Source: Bacillota bacterium
GTDB taxonomy: Bacteria; Bacillota; Clostridia; Peptostreptococcales; Natronincolaceae
Direction of reading: 5' to 3'
DNA length: 64,000 bases
Assembly: GCA_023387935.1 (NCBI GenBank)
Contig: JAEWHG010000131.1
Location: forward strand, 22,381 to 86,380
Part shown: positions 55,340-64,000 of the stretch, piece after piece
Position numbering within the stretch: the stretch's first letter is position 1
How the letters are laid out: every line of letters begins with the position of its first letter
The notes under the pieces: generated by a model
Databases searched by the model: none
Told to the model about the DNA's origin: nothing
The model's input: only the letters and a program-made list of their open reading frames with translations
Position numbers and translations under genes: made by a program

Positions 55340-55642
55340 ATGGAAATTAATAATATTAGTCAACTTAACTCTATGAAACTTAATTCTATAAACTCAATTT
55401 CAGAAGAAAAACCTGAAAACACAGTATCCTTTGCTACATTTCTAAATGAATCCTTGGAAAAAGTGAGTTCCCTTGAAAAAGAGTCGCAGGACTACACTTT
55501 GAAATTAGCAACAGGTGAATTAGAGAACATACATGAAGCTATGATTGCAGCTGAGAAAGCCGATGTTGCTCTTCAATTAACTATGAAAATTAGGAATAAG
55601 ATTTTAGATGCATATAATGAAATAATGAGAATGCAGATTTAG
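55340..55642 (+). CDS. fliE: Flagellar hook-basal body protein FliE
   Basis: FliE joins the MS ring to the rod. The 100-residue protein has the conserved SFATFLNESLEKVSSLEKES segment and the C-terminal EKADVALQLTMKIRNKIL and YNEIMRMQI helices. An aaaggaga site lies upstream of the ATG. The flgB-flgC-fliE-fliF order is standard. Confidence 0.95.
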   Translation: MEINNISQLNSMKLNSINSISEEKPENTVSFATFLNESLEKVSSLEKESQDYTLKLATGELENIHEAMIAAEKADVALQLTMKIRNKILDAYNEIMRMQI

Positions 55643-55666
55643 TTGTAGCAGAAGAGAGGTGAGTTA

Positions 55667-57217
55667 ATGTCGGATTCTATAAATCAGATTAAGAATCAAT
55701 TTAATGAGTATTTACAAGGTTTAGATAAAAATAAGAAGATTATGATAGCATCATCTACCATATTTACACTTTTAGCATTAACAGGAATTATATATTATTT
55801 TTCACGTCCTGAATACGTTGAATTATATAGCAACCTCAGACCCGAGCAAACGGGTGAAATTTTAGAAACATTAGAGACTAATAGTATACAGGCTAAAATT
55901 GGTGAAACTAGTGGTGTTATTCTAGTTCCTAAGTCAGATGAAAAGAGAGCTCAAGTTGTAGTAGCTACTGAAGGGCTTCCATCTGCAAAGTTTTCTTTCG
56001 AAGATGTGTTTTCAGGTAATTCCTTTATGATGACAAGTGAAGAAAGAGCTAAACAATATGTGTATGCTCTTCAAAATTATCTAGCAAGTATTATAGAGGA
56101 AATTAATGGAATCAAAAGTGCTAATGTGGCTTTAGTTGTGCCTGAAAACTCTGGTTTTGTTCTTAAAAACAACCAAAACATAGCAAAAGCATCAGTTAGA
56201 TTACAACTTGAAGGCAATGCCACTCTAGATAATAACAGCATAAATGGCATTGCTATTTTAGTGTCAAATGCAGTTGAAGGACTTCTACCAGAAAATGTAA
56301 CAATACACGGTAATGATGGCAGAGTTCTAAATCAAAATTCTCAGGAAAATTTAGATGTTTTTAATTCAAATAGCAATATGGCCCTTCAACAAAGTGTGAA
56401 GGATGAACTTGAAGAAAGTATTACTAATTTTTTATCCAATGTTTATGGTTATGGAAATGTAGTTGTTATGGCAAATGTTAAACTGGATTTTGATAGTGAG
56501 GTAACAGAAATAAAAGAATTCTCACCGCCTATTGAAGGTGAAACAACAGGCATACCTAGAAGTTTGCAGGAACTGAGTCGAAATTCAGCAAATGGTGGAA
56601 CTGGTGGAGCGCCAGGAACCCCTACAAATACAGATGAAAATACGGATCCTTCTCAGTATGTAGTAGGTGAGGAAGAAAATTCAACCTATGCAGAAGCAAG
56701 CAAGACAATCAACTATGAAATCAATGAACTTTACAAAAAAATTATTAAGGCCCAAGGACAAGTTAAGGATATCACTGTGGCAGTTTTTATTAATAGTGCA
56801 GCCTTAACTGATGGCGATTTAACTACAGAACAGAAAGCAGACTTAACGAATATTATTTCTGCAGCAGCAGGCCTGGATACAAAAGTAGTTCAAGTTGGTG
56901 TTCAAGAGTTTAATAATGGTTTTGCTAGCACCGAAGATGATACTTTAGGAACTAAGGCGTCTTCAATATTACCGTTATGGGCAATAGGACTTATATTAGC
57001 AGTTGTTTTAGGCTCTTTATATATTATAGTAAGCAAAAGAAAGTCTAAAGCTTCAAACAATGTAGAACAAGTAGATGATATGGTTATACCGGATCATCTA
57101 GAAGAATTAGATTTAGAATTAACAGGTTCTCAAGTAAAACAACAGATAGAAAAGCTTGTAAATAAAAAACCAGAAGCCGTTGCACAGCTTTTAAAAAATT
57201 GGTTGAACGAAGATTAG
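55667..57217 (+). CDS. fliF: Flagellar MS-ring protein FliF
   Basis: FliF forms the membrane ring on which the flagellum is built. The 516-residue protein has an N-terminal membrane helix (about 25-45), a periplasm-facing ring-building region with RYVYALQ-like EERAKQYVYALQNYLA and ANVALVVPE, a Ser/Thr/Asn-rich segment (about 300-330), a second membrane helix (about 433-455) and a cytoplasmic tail that binds FliG (QLLKNWLNED at the end). Length is normal. Confidence 0.96.
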   Translation: MSDSINQIKNQFNEYLQGLDKNKKIMIASSTIFTLLALTGIIYYFSRPEYVELYSNLRPEQTGEILETLETNSIQAKIGETSGVILVPKSDEKRAQVVVATEGLPSAKFSFEDVFSGNSFMMTSEERAKQYVYALQNYLASIIEEINGIKSANVALVVPENSGFVLKNNQNIAKASVRLQLEGNATLDNNSINGIAILVSNAVEGLLPENVTIHGNDGRVLNQNSQENLDVFNSNSNMALQQSVKDELEESITNFLSNVYGYGNVVVMANVKLDFDSEVTEIKEFSPPIEGETTGIPRSLQELSRNSANGGTGGAPGTPTNTDENTDPSQYVVGEEENSTYAEASKTINYEINELYKKIIKAQGQVKDITVAVFINSAALTDGDLTTEQKADLTNIISAAAGLDTKVVQVGVQEFNNGFASTEDDTLGTKASSILPLWAIGLILAVVLGSLYIIVSKRKSKASNNVEQVDDMVIPDHLEELDLELTGSQVKQQIEKLVNKKPEAVAQLLKNWLNED

Positions 57218-57227
57218 AGGTGAACAT

Positions 57228-58247
57228 ATGTCAAAAAGGGTGTCTAAAGGAGATATTACTGGAAGAGAAAAGGCTGCTATACTACTAATCAGCTTAGGTC
57301 CTGAATACTCTGCTCAAATTTTTAAGCATTTAAATAATGAGGAAATAGAAGAACTTACACTAGAAATAGCTAATATGCGTAGGGTATCTCCTGAAGAAAA
57401 AGATAGAGTTCTAGATGAATTTTATGAAATATGTTTAGCTCAAGAATATATTTCTGAAGGCGGTATTAATTATGCAAAGGATGTTCTTGAAAAAGCTTTA
57501 GGATCTCAAAAAGCAATGGATATTATAAATAAATTAACAGCATCATTACAGGTTAAACCTTTTGATTTTGCTAGAAAAGCAGATCCAAGTCAGCTGCTTA
57601 ACTTTATACAGAATGAACATCCACAAACAATTGCATTAATACTTTCTTATTTATCATCTGGACAATCTGCACAAATACTCTCTGCTCTACCTCAAGTAAA
57701 ACAAGCTGAAGTAGCGCAAAGAATTGCAACTATGGATAGAACATCTCCAGAAGTTATTAGGGAAGTTGAGATGGTATTAGAGAGAAAACTATCTTCCTTA
57801 GTTAATCAAGACTATACAAGCGCAGGCGGCATACAGTCAATCGTTGATATTCTTAACTCAGTTGATAGAGGTACAGAGAAAAATATTATGGATACACTTG
57901 AAATTCAAGATGTGGAACTAGCAGAAGAGATTCGAAAGAGGATGTTTGTATTCGAAGATATTATTGGATTGGACAGTACATCTATTCAAAGGTTTATTAG
58001 AGAGACTGACAACAAAGAGTTGGCTGTTGCATTAAAGGGAGCAACGAAGGAAGTTGCCGATGTTATCTATGCGAATATGTCAAAACGTATGGCAGAAATG
58101 ATAAAGGAAGATATGGACTTCATGGGACCTGTTAGATTAAGGGATGTAGAAGAAGCTCAACAAAGAATAGTTAATATTATTAGAAGATTAGAAGATGCAG
58201 GAGAAATCATCATTTCTCGAGGTGGGGGAGATGAAATAATTGTCTAA
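57228..58247 (+). CDS. fliG: Flagellar motor switch protein FliG
   Basis: FliG is the rotor protein that transmits torque. The 339-residue protein has three ARM-like domains; the EHPQTIALILSYL block marks the middle domain, and the charged helix with LRDVEEAQQRIVNIIRRLE the C-terminal torque domain. The stop overlaps the fliH start by eight bases. It follows fliF by 10 bases. Confidence 0.97.
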   Translation: MSKRVSKGDITGREKAAILLISLGPEYSAQIFKHLNNEEIEELTLEIANMRRVSPEEKDRVLDEFYEICLAQEYISEGGINYAKDVLEKALGSQKAMDIINKLTASLQVKPFDFARKADPSQLLNFIQNEHPQTIALILSYLSSGQSAQILSALPQVKQAEVAQRIATMDRTSPEVIREVEMVLERKLSSLVNQDYTSAGGIQSIVDILNSVDRGTEKNIMDTLEIQDVELAEEIRKRMFVFEDIIGLDSTSIQRFIRETDNKELAVALKGATKEVADVIYANMSKRMAEMIKEDMDFMGPVRLRDVEEAQQRIVNIIRRLEDAGEIIISRGGGDEIIV

Positions 58248-59031
58248 GGTCTATAAGCATAGTCAAATAGTATTAGGCGAAGAAAAAATAGTTGAGCTTA
58301 ATATAAAACCAATAATAAAATTTAATGAAAATAAAGAAGTAGACCTAACAGAAACCAGCGAAATAGTGAATGAAAGCATTGATAATCCTGAGGATATAAT
58401 ACAGAGTGCTATAGAGGAAGCTGAAAGAATCTTAGAAAATGCTAAATTAGAAAGAGAAGAAATTCTGGAAAACGCAGAAAGAGAGAGAGAAACAGTTATT
58501 TCAGAGGCATATACAAAATCAAATGAGATACTAGAATCAGCAAAAGAAGAAGGCTATAGCAAAGGCTTCTTGCAGGGAAAAGAAGATGGCCTTAAGGAAA
58601 CAGATTCTATAATTGAAGAAGCTAAGGAAATAAAGCAAAATGTTTTATTAGAAAAAAAGGCTGTAGCAAAATCTTTGGAGAGTGAAATTATTGATCTTAT
58701 AATTTCAGGCATAAGGAAAGTTATAGACCATGAAGTAGAAAGAGATCATCAATTGTTACTTAACCTTGTTAGAAAAGGAATTGAAAAGTGTATATACACA
58801 GATAGCTTAATAATTCGTGTAAGTAGCAATGATTATGAAGTAGTAAACTCATCGAAAAACAAGATATACATAATGACTGAAGGAATAGATCATATTGAAG
58901 TTAAGCAAGACCCTGCGTTAAAGGATGGTAGTATTATTATAGAAACCATATCAGGAACTGTAGAAGCAAGTATACAAACTCAAATAGCACAAATTGAGCA
59001 GATGTTCTATGATATTTTAAAAGGCGAGTGA
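58240..59031 (+). CDS. fliH: Flagellar assembly protein FliH
   Basis: FliH binds FliI and FliN and holds the export ATPase under the gate. The 263-residue protein has a long Glu-rich coiled coil (about 45-150, with ERILENAKLEREEILENAE) and a C-terminal V-ATPase subunit E-like domain. The start is TTG at 58240, overlapping the fliG end, with ggtgggggag nine bases upstream; an in-frame stop at 58237 rules out an earlier start. Confidence 0.9.
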   Translation: MSKVYKHSQIVLGEEKIVELNIKPIIKFNENKEVDLTETSEIVNESIDNPEDIIQSAIEEAERILENAKLEREEILENAERERETVISEAYTKSNEILESAKEEGYSKGFLQGKEDGLKETDSIIEEAKEIKQNVLLEKKAVAKSLESEIIDLIISGIRKVIDHEVERDHQLLLNLVRKGIEKCIYTDSLIIRVSSNDYEVVNSSKNKIYIMTEGIDHIEVKQDPALKDGSIIIETISGTVEASIQTQIAQIEQMFYDILKGE

Positions 59032-59035
59032 TGGC

Positions 59036-60349
59036 GTGGATACTATTTCATTAACAAAATATAAAGAAAGTCTCTCAAAATTAGATTTAATTAAATATAC
59101 AGGATATGTTTCTCAAGTAATAGGGCTAACCATAGAGTCTATAGGGCCTGCTGTAAAGCTGGGTGAAATGTGTAAAATATATGCACTTAAAGGGGTCGAA
59201 CCAATTTTGGCCGAGGTAGTTGGTTTTAAAGAAAAAAAGGTACTATTAATGCCCCTCGGAGAAATGGAAGGTATAGGACCTGGTAGCAAGGTAGAGGCTT
59301 TAGGAATTACAATGCAAGTAAACGTTGGAGAAGAACTGTTGGGTCGTGTTTTAGATGGACTAGGAAACCCTATAGATCAGAAAGAAACATTAAACAACAA
59401 TAAAACATATCCAGTTATGGCCTCACCTCCAAACCCTTTACTTCGTACAAAAATTGAGGAACCACTAACACTAGGTGTTAAAGCTCTGGATGGATTGCTA
59501 ACCTGCGGTAATGGGCAAAGAATAGGTATATTTGCAGGAAGCGGTGTAGGTAAGAGTACGCTACTTGGAATGATAGCAAGGAACACACAGGCAGATATCA
59601 ATGTGATTGCTTTAATAGGTGAGAGAGGTAGAGAAGTTAGGGAGTTTATAGAAAATGATTTGCAGGAAGATGGATTAAAGCGTTCTGTTGTTATTGTAGC
59701 AACATCAGATCAGCCTGCACTTATTAGGAAAAAGGGTGCTTTATTGGCTACTGCAATTGCAGAATACTTTAGAGATCAAGGAAAAAACGTAATACTAATG
59801 ATGGATTCTTTAACTAGGTTTTCAATGGCCCAAAGAGAAGTCGGGCTAGCCGTAGGAGAGCCTCCTGTAAGCAGAGGATATACTCCTTCCGTGTTCGCAG
59901 AGCTTCCAAAGCTTTTAGAAAGGTCCGGTACCTCTGATAAAGGCTCTATAACAGGATTATACACTGTATTAGTAGATGGTGATGATATGAATGAGCCAAT
60001 TGCTGATACTGTAAGAGGAATACTCGATGGACACGTTGTATTATCAAGAAAAATTGCAAACCGTAATCATTATCCAGCGATAGATGTATTAGCCAGTGTA
60101 AGTAGGGTAATGCCAAATATTGTGGACAAAGAACACTTGTTAATTTCAAATCAAATTAAGGAACTATTATCTACATATAATAGTTCGGAGGATTTAATAA
60201 ATATAGGTGCCTACATGAAGGGAACAAATAGAAAAATTGATGAAGCTATTAATAAAATAGATGGTATCAATGGATTTTTACGGCAGGAAATACATGAAAA
60301 AACTAGTTTAGATGATGCAGTTGCTATAATGAAGGATATCGTAACATAG
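59036..60349 (+). CDS. fliI: Flagellum-specific export ATP synthase FliI
   Basis: FliI is the ATPase of the flagellar type III export apparatus, related to the F1 beta subunit. The 437-residue protein has Walker A GSGVGKST (about 168-176), the ALIGERGREVREF block, Walker B LMMDSLTRF and the GEPPVSRGYTPSVFAELPKL signature. The start is GTG, four bases after the fliH stop. Confidence 0.97.
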   Translation: MDTISLTKYKESLSKLDLIKYTGYVSQVIGLTIESIGPAVKLGEMCKIYALKGVEPILAEVVGFKEKKVLLMPLGEMEGIGPGSKVEALGITMQVNVGEELLGRVLDGLGNPIDQKETLNNNKTYPVMASPPNPLLRTKIEEPLTLGVKALDGLLTCGNGQRIGIFAGSGVGKSTLLGMIARNTQADINVIALIGERGREVREFIENDLQEDGLKRSVVIVATSDQPALIRKKGALLATAIAEYFRDQGKNVILMMDSLTRFSMAQREVGLAVGEPPVSRGYTPSVFAELPKLLERSGTSDKGSITGLYTVLVDGDDMNEPIADTVRGILDGHVVLSRKIANRNHYPAIDVLASVSRVMPNIVDKEHLLISNQIKELLSTYNSSEDLINIGAYMKGTNRKIDEAINKIDGINGFLRQEIHEKTSLDDAVAIMKDIVT

Positions 60350-60361
60350 GAGGAGATATTA

Positions 60362-60802
60362 TTGGAGAAATTTGTTTTTCGGTTCAATACTATTTTAAAT
60401 ACTAAAGAAAAAATTGAAGATGATAGAAAAAACAAATTAGGTATATCCATGAAAAAGCTAGCACAAGAAAAGGAGAATTTACAAACTCTATCAAACAAAA
60501 AAAATGATATGATAAATCAGTGGCAAAAAAAATCTAATAATGTAATAAAAATAAGCGAACTTAGAAATTTATCTAATAGTCTAGAGCTTATGGAAGTATT
60601 TATAGACAAGCAATCTAAAATTGTAGAGGAATCGGAAATAGAAGCTAAAAATAAAAGAAAAGAATTAATAGATGCTTCCAAAGAGAAGAAGGTATTTGAA
60701 AAGCTAAAAGAAAAAGATTATGAAGAATATAAATATATTCAGTTAAAAAAGGAACACGCAGTTACTGATGAACTTGTTTCTTATAAAGCTGCCAGTAGGT
60801 AA
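60362..60802 (+). CDS. fliJ: Flagellar export chaperone FliJ
   Basis: FliJ is a small antiparallel coiled coil that links FliI to the export gate, like the gamma subunit of F1. The 146-residue protein begins FVFRFNTILNTKEKIEDDRK and is helical and Lys/Glu-rich throughout, with no globular domain. The start is TTG after taggaggagat. Sequence similarity within this family is low, so identification rests on position and composition as well. Confidence 0.88.
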   Translation: MEKFVFRFNTILNTKEKIEDDRKNKLGISMKKLAQEKENLQTLSNKKNDMINQWQKKSNNVIKISELRNLSNSLELMEVFIDKQSKIVEESEIEAKNKRKELIDASKEKKVFEKLKEKDYEEYKYIQLKKEHAVTDELVSYKAASR

Positions 60803-60813
60803 AGGGTGATTAA

Positions 60814-62049
60814 ATGACTGTTGCTAATGAAGAATTAAATAAAAAATCCTTTTTTAAAACCATATCAATTATTGTTATGTCCTTTATTGCTTTACCATTA
60901 ATTACTGTAAGTATTATGTATTTTACTAATGAAGACTTTAAGGACACTGCTAATAAAATTTTATCCGTATTACCTGGAAATGTAGGTAATTATTTTCAAT
61001 CTGTACCTACCAAGGATGAGAGAGAAGAACTTAAAAAGAATATTGCAAAATACTATGTAGGTTTGGATCAAGATAGAATAGTGGATAAATTGCTCATCAT
61101 AAAGGGTGAAGATGAAGAATTGTTTAATGATTTGGTTGTGCTGATGAGCAGAGAAAATTCTACTAAAATGAAAAGAGTTAAAGAAGATTTAAGGCTATTA
61201 AACTTAAAAAACGACCCTATCAATAGAATTTTAGGTGAAATTGATAAAGATAGTGAAGAAAAGATAACTTCACTACAAAAATACTATACTTCACTGACTC
61301 TTTCTAAAGGGATTGATGAAATAGAAAGAACATATGCAAACAACGAAATATCAGTAGATGAATTGGTCCTTTTGTTTCAGAACTTAAATCCGGACCAATC
61401 GGCTAAGTACTTATTCTATTTAGATCCTGAGTTAGGAAGACAAATAGAATATAAGTTACCTAGTGATGTTTTAAGAAATATAGAAAAGAAAATACAAGAG
61501 ATAGAAGCTAACCAGAAAAAATTAGTTGATTTAGCATCTGAATATGAGAATAAATTTCTTGATGAAACAATTAAAGAATTAGGTAACACGAATACATACA
61601 ATATGGAGCAGCTAGCATTTATATTTAAGGAGCTATCTTTAAATAAATCATCTAGAATACTGTCGAAAATTAACGATAATGATTTTATGTTAACTTTATT
61701 TCAAGAAATAAATCATGCGCAAGAATTGCAAAATCAAGAACCAAGCATTTCTCCTGCAATCATGAAAGGCATCACCATATATAAGGAATACGATAACAAA
61801 ATCAGTGAACTATCTGCTGTATATGATAAAACTTCGATTGCGGAGCTAGCAAAAATGCTACAAACTATGATCAATAGAAATGAGACGTATCAAAAACACG
61901 CTTTAACTGATAATGAGGACATTATTTTTACTGAGGAACAATTGGTAGTAGATGTTTTAAACAACTTAAAACCAACTAAAGTAGCAAGTATACTAGAGGT
62001 CATGGATGAAAAGACTCGTATTGTACTTTCGAAAAAATTATTAAAATAA
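60814..62049 (+). CDS. MotE/YlxF-like flagellar protein with MgtE-N-type repeats
   Basis: The 411-residue protein has one N-terminal membrane helix (about 17-37) and a helical region outside or inside the membrane. Three segments of about 33 residues resemble each other and the MgtE N-terminal repeat: 184-216 (LNPDQSAKYLFYLD), 267-299 (LSLNKSSRILSKIN) and 377-409 (LKPTKVASILEVMD). In B. subtilis the ylxF gene holds this place between fliJ and fliK and is much shorter; in other bacteria MotE-type proteins chaperone motor proteins. The function here is inferred. Confidence 0.8.
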   Translation: MTVANEELNKKSFFKTISIIVMSFIALPLITVSIMYFTNEDFKDTANKILSVLPGNVGNYFQSVPTKDEREELKKNIAKYYVGLDQDRIVDKLLIIKGEDEELFNDLVVLMSRENSTKMKRVKEDLRLLNLKNDPINRILGEIDKDSEEKITSLQKYYTSLTLSKGIDEIERTYANNEISVDELVLLFQNLNPDQSAKYLFYLDPELGRQIEYKLPSDVLRNIEKKIQEIEANQKKLVDLASEYENKFLDETIKELGNTNTYNMEQLAFIFKELSLNKSSRILSKINDNDFMLTLFQEINHAQELQNQEPSISPAIMKGITIYKEYDNKISELSAVYDKTSIAELAKMLQTMINRNETYQKHALTDNEDIIFTEEQLVVDVLNNLKPTKVASILEVMDEKTRIVLSKKLLK

Positions 62050-62077
62050 TTTACTAAAATTGAAAGGAGGTGAAAAT

Positions 62078-63535
62078 ATGAAAATGGATATAATGAGTTT
62101 TTCAAACCTATTTAGCGATAAAGGCTCTATGGTAAATAAGAATGTAGCAGTATCCAAAGGGGATAAGCAAGTATTTGCAGAAGCATTTAAAAAGGAAAGG
62201 GAAACCCTAGATATAAAAAACCAAAAAACTTTCCCAAAGTCTGTAAACCATGAAAATCATACAAAAAATAGCATTACAAGAGAGAAAAATTCTTCAGATA
62301 CATCCAACAAGCCAATGAATGCTAATAAAGAAGTTTCTCAGAATGAAAATGAAAAAATATCATCAAAAGAAGCTGAAACTACTAAAAAAGCAGATGATTT
62401 AACAAATGAAGAGTCTGAAGAAAAAGCAGGTGATTTAGAAAATAGTGTTCTAAATGAAATTGCCGCATTGCTACAAAGCTTACTAGCTCTTACAAGTACA
62501 GATGATACGAATATAGAACAAGGATCTATTTTAAATTTAGAACTAAATACTGTTGATATGACAGATTTAGTAGACTTAAAGGATCAATTAACCTTGTTAC
62601 TAAATTCACTGGATATTGAAGAAAATCAACCAATAATGCAAGGGATTGGTAATGTGTTATCAATGGTTACTAAAATAATTGATGGTGGCAAGTTATCAGA
62701 CGGGAAATTAATTTCCGCAGGTGAAGAAGCTATCAGCGAAGACCTACTTACTTTACAAGAGGTCAAAAGTAATATTGAAACTCTAATAAATGATTTAAAC
62801 TTTAAAAATAATAAGAACCTGCCGAGTTTAGATTCTAAAGTTAACGAAAAGTTAACTAAGGTAGAAAACGATTTATTTAAATCAGATGACGCAGTATTAG
62901 ATAAAGATGCTAATGTTGAATCTGCTATTAATAAGATTAGTAATTTAGATAAATCCTTAGAAAATGAAGGGAAAGAAAATCAAGATTTTATTAAGCAGCA
63001 GGGAAAACAAGAAAATATGATCATTAATAATGACATTCTTTCATTTCAGCAAGATAAAATTGACCAAAGATTAGCTGTTGATGTTATGAAAAATGAAATT
63101 ATTGAACCAAAGCAATTTATTAGTGAAATAGCTCAAAAAGCTGGTGCTTTTCTTTCAAAGGACAAAACTGAAATGAATATTCAATTAACACCAGAGCATT
63201 TAGGTAAGATTTCTATCAAAATCGGTTTAAATGAAGGTACCTTAACAGGAAAAATATATGCAGAAAATTTTTCAGTAAAGGAAATAATTGAGGCAAACTT
63301 AAACCAGTTAAGACAATCTTTAGAAGAAAAAGGGCTTAACATTGCTGGCTTAGAGGTTCACATTGGAGATGAATCTAAGAATTTTGAGAGAAATTTATAT
63401 CAATCAAAATCAGGAAACACGCAGAAATCGAAAAAAATCAATAATATTTCTAGTAATGCTTTTGTAGCATTAGAGCAAAATGCCGACGATATAAACCCGT
63501 ATTTAACATCTGGCCAATTCGATGGTCTAGCATAA
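62078..63535 (+). CDS. fliK: Flagellar hook-length control protein FliK
   Basis: FliK acts as a ruler for the hook and switches export specificity. The 485-residue protein has a variable, low-complexity N-terminal half rich in Lys, Glu, Asn and Ser and a conserved C-terminal hook domain (about 360-440) with [15 protein letters not shown] and [17 protein letters not shown]. The ATG at 62078 follows aaaggaggtg; a TTG at 62060 overlaps that site. It precedes flgD. Confidence 0.93.
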   Translation: MKMDIMSFSNLFSDKGSMVNKNVAVSKGDKQVFAEAFKKERETLDIKNQKTFPKSVNHENHTKNSITREKNSSDTSNKPMNANKEVSQNENEKISSKEAETTKKADDLTNEESEEKAGDLENSVLNEIAALLQSLLALTSTDDTNIEQGSILNLELNTVDMTDLVDLKDQLTLLLNSLDIEENQPIMQGIGNVLSMVTKIIDGGKLSDGKLISAGEEAISEDLLTLQEVKSNIETLINDLNFKNNKNLPSLDSKVNEKLTKVENDLFKSDDAVLDKDANVESAINKISNLDKSLENEGKENQDFIKQQGKQENMIINNDILSFQQDKIDQRLAVDVMKNEIIEPKQFISEIAQKAGAFLSKDKTEMNIQLTPEHLGKISIKIGLNEGTLTGKIYAENFSVKEIIEANLNQLRQSLEEKGLNIAGLEVHIGDESKNFERNLYQSKSGNTQKSKKINNISSNAFVALEQNADDINPYLTSGQFDGLA

Positions 63536-63546
63536 GGAGGAATAAA

Positions 63547-63948
63547 ATGTCAGGTACTTCAGCAGTAAACCAAAATTTTTATCGTGATTACAGCACTACT
63601 AAGCAAAAAACACCATCTAATGCTTTAGACAAGGATGCTTTTTTAAAACTTTTAGTTACACAAATGCAAAATCAAGATCCATTAAGTCCTATGGAAGATA
63701 GAGAATTTATTGCTCAAATGGCTCAATTTAGTTCCTTAGAGCAAATGCAAAATTTAAATACTTCTCAAGCTGTTTTGATGGAACATATTGCACAAATGAA
63801 TAACAACCTAGTTAAAAGTCAGACAAACATTGTGGATCAATTAGAAAAAATTAATGAAGCATTAAGTAAATTGAATGGTGAAGAAGTGGAACCTCCAGAA
63901 GATGGTGGAGAAGTAGATCCTGAAGAGGAAGTAAATCCTGAAATTTAA
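63547..63948 (+). CDS. flgD: Flagellar hook capping protein FlgD, short form
   Basis: FlgD caps the growing hook. The 133-residue protein has the conserved N-terminal part with [23 protein letters not shown] and [20 protein letters not shown], then a short coiled coil. It ends in an acidic Glu/Pro/Asp tail and lacks the Ig/FLN domains of Gram-negative FlgD; short forms of about this size are normal in Bacillus. A taaggagga site precedes the ATG. The operon continues past the window; the last 52 bases show no certain gene start. Confidence 0.93.
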   Translation: MSGTSAVNQNFYRDYSTTKQKTPSNALDKDAFLKLLVTQMQNQDPLSPMEDREFIAQMAQFSSLEQMQNLNTSQAVLMEHIAQMNNNLVKSQTNIVDQLEKINEALSKLNGEEVEPPEDGGEVDPEEEVNPEI

Positions 63949-64000
63949 TTTGCTTATGGAACTAATAGCAGTAGCAAAGGTTATGACGAAGGGTAAGTGT

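Noticed and set aside
63956..64000. A new gene beginning with ATG near the right edge
   Set aside because: Only 15 codons are visible, there is no ribosome binding site, and the residues match no flagellar protein start I know.
1..64000. Mobile elements, CRISPR arrays, defence systems, tRNA or rRNA genes
   Set aside because: No transposase, integrase, repeat-spacer array, long terminal inverted repeats or tRNA-like cloverleaf was recognised anywhere in the window.

Overview
The window is a contiguous, AT-rich, gene-dense stretch of a low-GC Gram-positive chromosome, most likely from the class Clostridia (an endospore-forming, flagellated anaerobe of the Alkaliphilus/Peptostreptococcaceae kind; the genus is a guess). 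Support comes from gene order matching the yloC-to-flgD segment of Bacillus subtilis, strong AGGAGG-type ribosome binding sites, FapR and CodY, the clostridial fapR-plsX-fabH-fabK-fabD-fabG-acpP-fabF order, YlbJ (sporulation) and a flagellar operon. No rRNA, tRNA, CRISPR array, insertion sequence, phage gene or toxin/defence module was seen. Almost everything is core housekeeping.

Layout. 1-8.7 kb: yicC (5' cut by the window), remA, gmk, rpoZ, coaBC, priA, def, fmt, a membrane DUF116 protein with a cysteine cluster, and a membrane zinc peptidase. 8.7-16.1 kb: rsmB, rlmN, the Ser/Thr phosphatase/kinase pair stp-prkC, rsgA, rpe, thiN. 16.1-19.1 kb: a 54-residue membrane protein gene, rpmB on the opposite strand, an Asp23-family gene and fakA. 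19.1-27.9 kb: recG, then a block equivalent to the B. subtilis ylb cluster (rsmD, coaD, a coiled-coil gene, ylbJ and tmcAL inverted, ackA, yceD, rpmF). 28.0-35.0 kb: type II fatty acid synthesis under FapR. 35.0-50.9 kb: rnc, a radical SAM gene, smc, ftsY, ylxM-ffh, rpsP-khpA-rimM-trmD, rplS, rbgA, rnhB, yraN, a ComM-like AAA+ gene and dprA. 50.9-54.2 kb: topA and codY. 54.2 kb to the end: flgB-flgC-fliE-fliF-fliG-fliH-fliI-fliJ, a MotE/YlxF-like gene, fliK and flgD; the operon continues beyond the window.

How the genes work together: nucleotide and CoA supply (gmk, coaBC, coaD), initiation and maturation of proteins (def, fmt, rimM, trmD, rsmB, rsmD, rlmN, rsgA, rbgA), SRP targeting (ffh, ftsY, ylxM), chromosome maintenance (priA, recG, smc, topA, rnhB, dprA), membrane lipid synthesis (plsX, fab genes, acpP, fakA), signalling (stp-prkC, CodY, RemA) and flagellar basal-body/export assembly.

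I found no convincing new biological system. The items most worth a second look are non-coding or small: a 79-bp tandem imperfect repeat upstream of rnc, palindromes over the ackA promoter and in the codY-flgB gap, a FapR-like operator at fapR and a weaker one before fabK, a 54-residue membrane protein gene, a flagellar protein with three MgtE-N-like repeats, and two conserved proteins of unknown biochemistry (DUF116 and the rnc-smc radical SAM enzyme). All start-site choices are from reading ribosome binding sites by eye; no similarity search was run.
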